From: a virus
Strand: one strand, 5' to 3'
Virus record (IMG/VR): IMGVR_UViG_3300025127_000215
Span: 1-26,924 of that record
Length of the DNA: 26,924 nucleotides
Both the position numbers and the translations under genes were made by a program. This document shows positions 1 to 6,089 of this stretch, piece after piece. Below the pieces are notes generated by a model. The model was not told where the DNA came from, did not search any database, and saw only the letters and a program-made list of their open reading frames with translations. The first letter of the stretch is position 1. Every line of letters begins with the position of its first letter.

Positions 1-1
1 A

Positions 2-139
2 ATGATGAATCCCAAGGTTAATAGAATAACCTATGAGGAGGTTATTAATGGAGGCGATAATGCAACATCTGGAGACCCTTTACACACAGAAGAAGGGACT
101 AGATCTTCAATGGGAGCAGGAGCATCTGAAAGAGGGTAG
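2..139 (+). CDS. possible C-terminal end of an upstream gene (partial, open at left edge)
   Basis: A reading frame is open from the window edge to the TAG at 137-139. Its last residues are rich in Gly, Ser and Thr (ending GAGASERG), as is common for the loose tail of a phage portal or capsid protein. It would overlap the next gene (start at 48) by 92 bases in another frame. That is a long overlap, so the true upstream end could instead be the TAA at 19-21 in frame 1. No function can be assigned from this fragment. Confidence 0.25.
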   Translation: MMNPKVNRITYEEVINGGDNATSGDPLHTEEGTRSSMGAGASERG

Positions 140-275
140 ATATACTCTCGATATGGTTAAGATTGACAGAAAAGTCAGAGAAGTAATTAGCCAGATTAAA
201 CTTGCAGAAGCAGAAAAAGCTGATGCAGAAAATAAAATAGAAGCTGCGGCTCCTCAAGTTTCAGTAGCTACTTAA
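48..275 (+). CDS. small charged coiled-coil protein, unknown function
   Basis: A 75-residue protein, highly charged and predicted by eye to be helical, with heptad-like Leu/Ile spacing over residues 5-60 and an Ala-rich end. The start at 48 is preferred over the in-frame ATG at 33 because GAGGAG lies at 35-40, seven bases before the ATG at 48. It precedes a decoration-like gene and is read in the same direction as the virion genes. Small coiled-coil proteins at this place in phage genomes are sometimes scaffold- or connector-related, but nothing in the sequence proves this. No cysteine, signal peptide or membrane segment is seen. Confidence 0.7.
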   Translation: MEAIMQHLETLYTQKKGLDLQWEQEHLKEGRYTLDMVKIDRKVREVISQIKLAEAEKADAENKIEAAAPQVSVAT

Positions 276-323
276 TAAAAAGCTACATCGTTGGAAAAAA
301 ACCAATCCACATCACAGGCTCTC

Positions 324-352
324 TTGCGCTCTATTAAAATCTAGTATATAAA
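324..352 (+). promoter_or_regulatory. weak candidate sigma70-like promoter for the decoration-like gene
   Basis: TTGCGC at 324-329, a 17-base spacer, then TATAAA at 347-352. The -10 matches five of six consensus bases and the -35 only three. It sits in the 161-base gap before the gene at 437, one of the longest gaps in the late block, so a promoter here is reasonable, but AT-rich DNA yields such matches easily. Predicted transcripts would begin near 359 and carry the hairpin at 372-416 in the leader. Confidence 0.25.
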
Positions 353-371
353 AAAATAACTATACAAATAA

Positions 372-416
372 GTTTATGTAGACGCGTATAGTCGACGGCC
401 TAGAGACTACATAAAC
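372..416 (+). repeat. 10-bp perfect inverted repeat in the leader of the decoration-like gene
   Basis: GTTTATGTAG at 372-381 is the exact reverse complement of CTACATAAAC at 407-416. The 25-base loop is GC-rich compared with its surroundings and holds several short palindromes: ACGCGT at 382-387, GTCGAC at 391-396 and GGCC at 397-400. The 3' arm ends seven bases before the AGGAGG (423-428) of the next gene. It could be an mRNA-stabilising leader hairpin, a protein-binding operator or a recombination site; the first fits best with a strongly expressed structural gene. Confidence 0.6.
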
Positions 417-436
417 GTAACTAGGAGGATAACACT

Positions 437-973
437 ATGGCAAACACTACGTTCCAAGGACCAGTAACATCCAAAGCAGGATTCATTACTACAGGTCCGG
501 CTAATGTCGTAGACGCTGATTCTAGCATCTCATTAACAGTTGCTTCTCATTCGGGAAAAATTGTACACAACGATGCAGCAGGAGCAGTGACTTACACATT
601 ACCAGCGACAAATGCAAATTCTGATTCTGCAGTTGCAGGACCAGGCGCTGATATAAACAACTTATCTAACGTTGGTGCAAAATTTGAAATCTTTTCTTCA
701 ATTACGAAGACTGGAGATCTTGTTGTACAAGTTGCAAACGCAACTGACGTTATGATCGGAAGTGCATCATTTATTGATGACACATCTGATAACATGGTTG
801 GTTTTGAAACAGCTTCAACATCTGATACTATTACTTTAAACGGTACTGATACAGGTGGTGTAACATTTGCAAAAATCGAATGTACAGTTATTGCTTCAGG
901 TAAATGGAAAGTTGACGTGATTTCAGGTTGTACTGGAACACCAGCGACTCCGTTTAGCGCGGCAGTAAGTTAA
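437..973 (+). CDS. putative virion decoration/structural protein
   Basis: A 178-residue protein rich in Thr, Ser, Ala, Gly and Val, with little charge and a beta-strand look throughout, ending in a Pro/Ala-rich tail. The opening (MANTTFQGPV, then a GF motif near residue 16) resembles head decoration or fibre-like proteins common in marine phages. AGGAGG at 423-428 is well spaced from the ATG. It is the only gene here flanked by a leader hairpin (372-416) and a strong GC hairpin after its stop (984-1007), as expected for a very highly expressed virion gene. At 178 residues it is too short for a typical HK97-fold major capsid protein, so decoration is the safer call. No enzyme motif is visible. 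Confidence 0.6.
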   Translation: MANTTFQGPVTSKAGFITTGPANVVDADSSISLTVASHSGKIVHNDAAGAVTYTLPATNANSDSAVAGPGADINNLSNVGAKFEIFSSITKTGDLVVQVANATDVMIGSASFIDDTSDNMVGFETASTSDTITLNGTDTGGVTFAKIECTVIASGKWKVDVISGCTGTPATPFSAAVS

Positions 974-983
974 TAATTAATTT

Positions 984-1007
984 AGTGTGGGCCTTCGGGC
1001 CCATACT
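984..1007 (+). terminator. UUCG-capped GC hairpin, probable partial terminator or mRNA 3' stabiliser
   Basis: Ten base pairs (984-993 with 998-1007, one G-U) close a TTCG tetraloop at 994-997, with a run of six G-C/A-T pairs next to the loop. It lies 11 bases after the stop of the decoration-like gene. The sequence after it is AT-rich (1008-1015) but not a clean T run, so it may let part of transcription through, or protect the upstream message from 3' decay. Its 5' arm contains the 10-mer also found at 26458-26467. Confidence 0.65.
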
Positions 1008-1031
1008 TAAATTTTAAGGAGAATAAAAATT

Positions 1032-1310
1032 ATGAAGGGCGATGTAAAAGCAGTTAGAGTTACAGCCACAGGGGCAGTATTCGCTGGAAGAACTAGACTT
1101 AGAGGAATTGTATTAGCATCTGATGCAGGTGGTGCTGGCACTATAATTCTTCAAGATAATACGGATAGCACAAGTTTGTTCCAAGCTGACGTTCCTAATG
1201 GAGATGTTTTTTCAATGAACATTCCTGAAGATGGGATATTATTTCCAGGTGGGATGAAAGTATCTACTATTACAAATATAGAAGCAGCTACTTTATTGAT
1301 TGATAAGTAG
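1032..1310 (+). CDS. small beta-rich virion-associated protein
   Basis: A 92-residue protein of alternating hydrophobic and polar residues typical of a small beta-sandwich. AAGGAG at 1016-1021 serves the ATG. Its stop (TAG, 1308-1310) overlaps the TAGGAGG ribosome-binding site of the next gene, so the two are tightly joined. The pattern (an N-terminal VRVTATG, central LRGIVLASD, Gly-rich turn, then IILQD) is reminiscent of small structural proteins encoded between capsid and connector genes in marine phages. I do not recognise a named family. It has no cysteines, no membrane segment and no enzyme motif. Confidence 0.6.
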   Translation: MKGDVKAVRVTATGAVFAGRTRLRGIVLASDAGGAGTIILQDNTDSTSLFQADVPNGDVFSMNIPEDGILFPGGMKVSTITNIEAATLLIDK

Positions 1311-1318
1311 GAGGTTAA

Positions 1319-2044
1319 ATGGCTAACACTACCTCGGGGACAGCAACGTTTGATAAGAATTTTTCTATTGATGAGATAGTAGAAGAAGCTTACGAGCGTA
1401 TTGGACAACAAAACGTTTCAGGTTATCAACTTAAATCTGCAAGACGATCTCTTAACATTCTATTTCAAGAATGGGCTAATAGAGGTTTACACTATTGGGA
1501 AGTTGCAAATAACAGTATTACTTTAGTTGCAGATCAAGCAGTATATACTATGTTTAGATCTACTGGAGATGGTACATCAGATGCGACGGCTGTTTATGGA
1601 GTTGATGATGTATTAGAGGCTTCATTTAGAAACTCTAATATAGATACACCACTTACAAAAATTAATAGATCTCAGTATCAAGCTTTATCAAATAAAACAT
1701 CTACAGGAGTTCCAACACAATATTTTGTTCAAAGATTTATAGATAAAGTTACAATAACTTTATACTTAACACCTGGTTCTGATCAGGCAGGAAAATTTAT
1801 AAATTTTTATTATGTAAAAAGAATACAAGATGTAGGTGATTATACAAATGCAACCGATGTCCCTTATCGTTTTGTTCCGTGTATGTGTGCAGGATTAGCT
1901 TATTATCTTGCTATTAAAAATGCACCACAAAGAGTGCAAGAATTAAAATTATTGTACGAGGATGAATTACAAAGAGCTTTATCAGAGGACGGCTCATCAT
2001 CTAGTACTTATATTAGTCCTAAAGTTTATTATCCGGAGGCATAA
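1319..2044 (+). CDS. adaptor / head-completion protein (P22 gp4- or T7 gp11-like role)
   Basis: 241 residues. The N-terminal third is helical (FSIDEIVEEAYERIG, then ARRSLNILFQEWANRG), followed by a beta-rich middle and a helical C-terminal stretch (residues 190-222), ending Ser-rich. This helix-beta-helix layout, with RIG near residue 26 and EWANRG near 50, is the pattern of podoviral adaptor rings that sit under the portal. The next gene but one (2535) has a related layout. AGGAGG at 1309-1314 is ideally placed. The TAA overlaps the next ATG by one base. The role is inferred from layout and position; the exact family was not searched. Confidence 0.65.
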   Translation: MANTTSGTATFDKNFSIDEIVEEAYERIGQQNVSGYQLKSARRSLNILFQEWANRGLHYWEVANNSITLVADQAVYTMFRSTGDGTSDATAVYGVDDVLEASFRNSNIDTPLTKINRSQYQALSNKTSTGVPTQYFVQRFIDKVTITLYLTPGSDQAGKFINFYYVKRIQDVGDYTNATDVPYRFVPCMCAGLAYYLAIKNAPQRVQELKLLYEDELQRALSEDGSSSSTYISPKVYYPEA

Positions 2045-2535
2045 TGGCGTTATCTTCAGGTAAATATGCAAAATTTATATCAGACAGATCAGGACAAGAA
2101 TTTCCATATTCAGAAATGGTTATTGAATGGAATGGGTCTAGAGTTCACATATCTGAATTTGAAAAGAAACACCCACAATTAGAACCAAAATCACACTCAG
2201 CAGATGCACAGGGTTTATTAAATGCAAGGCCTGATAGAACAGAGCCAGCAGTGGCTAGAGTCTTAACTTTAAATCCTTTTAAAATTACAAATGGTTCTAC
2301 AACTGTAACTGTATTTGAAGAAAACCATGGTAGATCTACAAGTGATACTGTTAGATTTAGAAATGCAGAAGGTTCTCTTGGATTAACAAGCTCAGATTTA
2401 AATAAATCTGTGGGATTTACAATTGCTAGAGTTGATGCTAATAATTATACATTTACAGCTGCTGGTACAGCAACTGCAAATTCAAATATAGGAGGAGGGA
2501 GTGTATCGGCTGGTCCGGTAACACTAACACCATAA
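2044..2535 (+). CDS. virion structural protein with FCCH-like beta domain
   Basis: 163 residues in two parts. Residues 1-55 hold a charged, aromatic-rich segment (GKYAKFISDRSGQEFPYSEM, then IEWNGSRVHISEFEKKHPQL) that I associate with many marine phage structural genes. Residues 75-163 form a beta domain (ITNGSTTVTV, ENHG, VRF, then a Gly-rich end) resembling the small FCCH-like modules of phage tail proteins. A comparable module occurs near residues 100-190 of the nozzle-like protein at 11040. Start and stop are both shared by one base (TAATG) with its neighbours, so translation is probably coupled to both adaptor-like genes. Role: connector or tail assembly, by position. Confidence 0.55.
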   Translation: MALSSGKYAKFISDRSGQEFPYSEMVIEWNGSRVHISEFEKKHPQLEPKSHSADAQGLLNARPDRTEPAVARVLTLNPFKITNGSTTVTVFEENHGRSTSDTVRFRNAEGSLGLTSSDLNKSVGFTIARVDANNYTFTAAGTATANSNIGGGSVSAGPVTLTP

Positions 2536-3239
2536 TGGCAGGATTAAGCGCATCAGGATTAAAAACACAAATAAAAAGTTATACTGAAACAGATTCAAAT
2601 GTTTTAACAGATGCTGTTTTAGAGAATATTATTTTAAATGCACAATACAGAATATTTAGAGACGTGCCTATTGATGCAGATAGAAAACAACAATTAGGTA
2701 ATTTAGTTGCGGGTCAAGAAACAATTAATGCTCCTGCAGGAGCAGTTTTTATTAGAGGTATACAAGTTTATGATTCAACATCTGCTACCACTGGTGCCAA
2801 TGTTTGGCTAGAAAAAAAAGATGTCACGTATCTTCAAGAATATATATCTTCAACAGAATCAGCTAAAAGAGGGCAACCAAAATACTATGCTATGTTTGGT
2901 GGTGCTACAGGGGAATCAGATACCACATCTGGAAGAATGATATTTGCCCCTGTTCCTGATACCACATACAAATTTAGAGTTCATTATAATGCTGCCCCTG
3001 CATTATTAGAAAATGATGATACTAATTATATTAGTCTTAATTTTCCAAATGGACTATTATATTGTTGTCTATCAGAGGCATATGGATTCTTAAAAGGCCC
3101 TACAGATATGTTGACACTATATGAAAATAAGTATAAACAAGAGGTGCAGAAGTTTGCTGCAGAGCAAATAGGTAGACGTAGAAGAGACGATTATACAGAT
3201 GGCACAGTTCGTATTCCAGTCCCTTCACAGACACCATAA
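2535..3239 (+). CDS. second adaptor-like / tail connector protein
   Basis: 234 residues. Helical start (residues 5-45, with VLENIILNAQYRIFRDVP), a beta middle with RGQPKYYAMFGG (residues 111-122) and FAPVPDTTYKFRVHYNAAP (136-154), then helices (LYCCLSEAYGFL and a 40-residue Lys/Glu-rich stretch) and a basic RRRRDD turn. This order, including the G-x-P-x-x-Y and P-x-P-D-x-x-Y signatures, fits the phage adaptor group that includes the SU10 adaptor. It begins on the stop codon of the previous gene. With the gene at 1319 it likely forms the stacked rings between portal and nozzle. Confidence 0.65.
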   Translation: MAGLSASGLKTQIKSYTETDSNVLTDAVLENIILNAQYRIFRDVPIDADRKQQLGNLVAGQETINAPAGAVFIRGIQVYDSTSATTGANVWLEKKDVTYLQEYISSTESAKRGQPKYYAMFGGATGESDTTSGRMIFAPVPDTTYKFRVHYNAAPALLENDDTNYISLNFPNGLLYCCLSEAYGFLKGPTDMLTLYENKYKQEVQKFAAEQIGRRRRDDYTDGTVRIPVPSQTP

Positions 3240-3252
3240 AAGGAGATAAATT

Positions 3253-3690
3253 ATGGCAATAACATCGGCAATTTGTAATAGTTTTAAACAAGAACTTTTA
3301 GTTGGAACACACAATTTTACTGCATCGTCAGGAAATTCTTTTAAAATAGCTTTGTATACAAGCTCAGCAACTTTAAATAAATCAACAACAGCTTACTCAA
3401 CAACAAACGAAATTTCAAATACATCTGGATCTGCATATAGTGCGGGTGGCGCAGCCTTAACTAGTGTAACTCCAACTTTAGATTCAGATACTGCAGTTTG
3501 TGATTTTGCAGACGTTAGTTTTACCTCTGCAACTTTTACTGCTAATGGTGCTTTAATTTATAACGACACACAGTCAGATAAAGCTGTTGCAGTAATAGCT
3601 TTTGGTGGTGACAAAACTGTAACGAGTGGAACTTTTACAATTCAATTTCCAACAGCTGACGCATCTAACGCTATTATCAGGATAGCATAA
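3253..3690 (+). CDS. conserved marine-phage tail/virion protein
   Basis: 145 residues, beta-rich. The opening CNSFKQELLVG followed by FKIALYTSSATL, and the later GALIYND and FGGDKTVTSGTFTIQFP, are the hallmarks of a family I know from many phage tail regions, function unknown. AGGAG at 3241-3245 serves the ATG. The stop of the previous gene and this start can pair (CCATAA 3234-3239 with TTATGG 3251-3256), leaving the ribosome-binding site in the loop. It ends inside the 5' arm of the hairpin that masks the next gene's start, so its own translation would open that gene. Confidence 0.65.
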   Translation: MAITSAICNSFKQELLVGTHNFTASSGNSFKIALYTSSATLNKSTTAYSTTNEISNTSGSAYSAGGAALTSVTPTLDSDTAVCDFADVSFTSATFTANGALIYNDTQSDKAVAVIAFGGDKTVTSGTFTIQFPTADASNAIIRIA

Positions 3691-3706
3691 GGAGGAACTC
3701 CTTATG
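3686..3706 (+). promoter_or_regulatory. 9-bp hairpin masking ribosome-binding site and start codon of the cupredoxin tail gene
   Basis: Positions 3686-3694 pair perfectly with 3698-3706 around a GAA triloop at 3695-3697. The 5' arm contains the stop codon of the upstream gene (TAA 3688-3690) and most of the GGAGG site; the 3' arm ends with the ATG at 3704-3706. Both the Shine-Dalgarno and the AUG are thus base-paired unless a ribosome finishing the upstream gene melts the stem. This is a clear layout for translational coupling. Confidence 0.75.
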
Positions 3707-4930
3707 TCTGTTACGACATTTACAGTCACAGTCGTAAGCACTGACGATGGTAATAAATACTTCATTAATGGTGTACGACAAGATAGTGTTTTATTATCAA
3801 GAGGTGGCGTTTATCAATTTGATCAATCCGATAGTTCTAATGAAAATCACCCACTAAGATTATCTACAACAGAAAATGGAACACACGGAGGCGGCAGTGA
3901 ATATACAACTGGCGTAGTAACAAACGGAACTCCAGGAAATTCTGGAGCGTATACTCAAATAACAGTTGCATCTGATGCACCATCTATTCTTTTTTATTAT
4001 TGTAGCAGACACTCTGGAATGGGTGGCAGTAGTTATATAGGAGACAGTGATTGGGGGGAAAATACATGGGGATCTAATTCCTGGCAATCAGGTGTAAATT
4101 TAATTTCTTTAACAGGTGTTTCAGTTACATCTTCCGTAGGAACAGTAGATGCCTTTCCTGAAAAAGGTTGGGGCTCTGATAGTTGGGGTGATGAAAACTG
4201 GGGAGAAAGTAGTTTAGATGTAACCTTATCAGGAGTATCTGCAAGTTTTTCTATAGGTTCTGTTACCATAAGTTCAGAAATAAATTCAGGTTGGGGAAGA
4301 CAAGCTTGGAACGATAATGCGTGGGGTATTCAAGGAACAATTTTACTTGATGGTCAATCTATAACATCTAGTGTTGGATCTATTTCCCCATCTGATGTAA
4401 TGGGACTAACGGGTCAAGCAGCAACTTCTAGCGTTGGATCTCCTACTATAATTGGTAATGTATCATTATCATTAACAGGTATTTCTTTAACTTCTAGCGT
4501 TGGATCAATTTCTCCTGCGGATGTAATGGGATTAACAGGTCAAGCAATGACATCTAGCGTTGGATCTATTTCTCCAGCTGATGTAATGGGACTAACCGGG
4601 GTTTCTGCAACAACATCACTTGGAACTATAAGCACAAATAGTAATCCGATTGTAGATGTAACGGGAGTTTCTGCAACATCTAGCGTTGGATCAATTACAC
4701 CTGCAGATGTAATGGGATTAACAGGAGTATCAGCAACTGGTAGTGTTGGATCAATTACTCCTGCTGATGTAATGGGATTAACAGGTCAATCAATGACATC
4801 CTCTGTAGCAGGTTTTGGCACAGCTACAGGCTTTGGAATTCAAGCATATCAAGCGGTTGACACAGGGTCAAATTCTTCGTATACAGATGTTGCAACTGGA
4901 TCAAATACAAGTTATACTGACGCTGCATAG
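3704..4930 (+). CDS. tail protein with N-terminal cupredoxin-like domain, Trp triplets and LTG repeats
   Basis: 408 residues. Residues 1-112 look like a cupredoxin (type 1 copper) fold: a Y-x-F strand, then HP (His49), a Gly-rich loop, and YYCSRHSGMGG with Cys100, His103 and Met106, the His-Cys-His-Met set that binds copper in plastocyanin-like domains. Residues 117-208 carry three W-x4-W-x4-W triplets (Trp117/122/127, 156/161/166, 197/202/207). Residues 136-370 hold about ten LTGxSxTSSVGS units, five of them with DVMGLTG. The end repeats GSNxSYTD twice. No export signal is seen, and it sits among tail genes, so it is probably a fibre or surface protein. Copper binding is inferred from the ligands and not shown. 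Confidence 0.7.
   Translation: MSVTTFTVTVVSTDDGNKYFINGVRQDSVLLSRGGVYQFDQSDSSNENHPLRLSTTENGTHGGGSEYTTGVVTNGTPGNSGAYTQITVASDAPSILFYYCSRHSGMGGSSYIGDSDWGENTWGSNSWQSGVNLISLTGVSVTSSVGTVDAFPEKGWGSDSWGDENWGESSLDVTLSGVSASFSIGSVTISSEINSGWGRQAWNDNAWGIQGTILLDGQSITSSVGSISPSDVMGLTGQAATSSVGSPTIIGNVSLSLTGISLTSSVGSISPADVMGLTGQAMTSSVGSISPADVMGLTGVSATTSLGTISTNSNPIVDVTGVSATSSVGSITPADVMGLTGVSATGSVGSITPADVMGLTGQSMTSSVAGFGTATGFGIQAYQAVDTGSNSSYTDVATGSNTSYTDAA
4370..4814 (+). repeat. tandem coding repeats, period about 60 bases
   Basis: Within the cupredoxin tail gene, units encoding SSVGSI(S/T)PADVMGLTG recur with a 20-residue period, interrupted by two variant units. The DNA itself is repeated: TCTAGCGTTGGATC occurs four times exactly (near 4428, 4492, 4551 and 4678) with further near copies. 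Repeats that are so alike at DNA level can change number by recombination or slippage. Confidence 0.8.
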
Positions 4931-4940
4931 GAGATAATTT

Positions 4941-5687
4941 ATGGCATCAACATACACACCTTTAGGGGTAGAACTTCAAGCAACTGGTGAAAACGCCGGT
5001 ACATGGGGTACAAAAACTAATACTAATTTACAAATTATAGAACAAATTTCCGGTGGATTTACTCAGCAATCAATAGCGGGTGGTGCACAAACAACAACTT
5101 TATCTGTTTCTGACGGATCAACTGGTGCAGTTTTATCTCACAGGATGATTGAATTTACTGGTACAATTACAGGAAATCAAATTGTAACAATACCTTTAGA
5201 TGTTCAAACTTTTTATTTTTTAAGAAATTCTACTTCTGGTGCATACACAGTACAGTTTAAATATGTTTCTGGATCTGGTGATAGTTTTACTTTTTCTGCT
5301 ACAGACAAGGGAGATCAATTAATTTTTGCATCAGCTAATGATGGAACAAACCCTGATATTATTACTTTAGCTTTTGGTGATGGTGATGTAACTTTAACAG
5401 GAACACAAACACTTACAAATAAAACACTGACTTCTCCTAAAATTGGAACTTCAATTTTAGACACAAATGGCAATGAGTTATTTTTATTAACAGCAACAAG
5501 TTCAGCAGTTAATGAATTAACTTACGCTAATGCAGCTACTGGAAATGCACCATCATTTACGGCTTCAGGAGGAGATAGTAATATAAACATTAATTTAGTG
5601 CCAAAAGGGACAGGTCAAGTCCAAGCAAATGGTAGCGGATTAGCAACAACAGGAAAAGCTATTGCAATGGCATTAGTTTTCGGTTAA
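4941..5687 (+). CDS. tail fibre protein
   Basis: 248 residues. The N-terminus (YTPLGVELQATGENAGTWG, then TNTNLQIIEQ) is a very common marine-phage fibre signature, thought to be the part that docks to the tail. Around residues 150-175 lies TLTNKTLTSPKIG, a motif repeated in many phage fibres as a beta-helix or shaft element. The C-terminus (INLVPKGTGQVQ, then Gly/Ala-rich) is typical of these short fibres. AGGAG precedes the ATG. It is followed by other host-contact genes. I see no chaperone or peptidase domain at the end, so it is probably a shaft or spacer that carries the following adhesins. Confidence 0.7.
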   Translation: MASTYTPLGVELQATGENAGTWGTKTNTNLQIIEQISGGFTQQSIAGGAQTTTLSVSDGSTGAVLSHRMIEFTGTITGNQIVTIPLDVQTFYFLRNSTSGAYTVQFKYVSGSGDSFTFSATDKGDQLIFASANDGTNPDIITLAFGDGDVTLTGTQTLTNKTLTSPKIGTSILDTNGNELFLLTATSSAVNELTYANAATGNAPSFTASGGDSNININLVPKGTGQVQANGSGLATTGKAIAMALVFG

Positions 5688-5708
5688 AAGAACACAGGAG
5701 AATAAATT

Positions 5709-6077
5709 ATGGCAGCACCAAATCTAGTAAATGTATCAACGATTACAGCTAAATCTGTTCAAGCAACATTAAATACAACATTAACAACTGAGATTCTTGC
5801 AAATGCAAGTTCGTCAGATAAAGTTTTTAAAGTTAATAATATTATTGTCGCAAACATTGATGGCTCATCAGCCGTAGATGTTTCAGTTTTTATAACTAAA
5901 AGTGGTGGTTCACCTATCGCTATCGCAAGTACTATTTCCTTACCTGCAGATGCAACTCTAGTCGTTATAGATAAAAATACAGGTATTTATTTAGAAGAAG
6001 GAGACAACATTGAGGCTGGTGCTAGCGCAAACTCAGACGCAACTATCACTATCAATTACGAAGAATTATCAGATTAA
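5709..6077 (+). CDS. small beta-sandwich virion protein (paralogue of the gene at 13542)
   Basis: 122 residues, beta-rich, without cysteines. The line of motifs, LTTEIL, a V-x-NIIVAN strand, DVSVFITKSG, IYLEEGDNIEAGAS and a final strand ITINYEE, matches in order the protein at 13542-13883 (LTTLYTVP, SLLVANDSG, DVTLVDASS, VVEESEIIKVQASD, then VIASILEI). The two are therefore probably paralogues with the same fold. GGAG lies eleven bases before the ATG. Position between fibre and glycine-rich adhesin suggests a virion role. I do not know a named function. Confidence 0.6.
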   Translation: MAAPNLVNVSTITAKSVQATLNTTLTTEILANASSSDKVFKVNNIIVANIDGSSAVDVSVFITKSGGSPIAIASTISLPADATLVVIDKNTGIYLEEGDNIEAGASANSDATITINYEELSD

Positions 6078-6089
6078 TAGGAGGTATAG

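Noticed and set aside
372-416. Phage attachment site
   Set aside because: No integrase or second copy in the window; the leader-hairpin reading is simpler.
437-973. Major capsid protein
   Set aside because: 178 residues is too short, and the opening resembles decoration or fibre proteins. The capsid gene probably lies left of the window.
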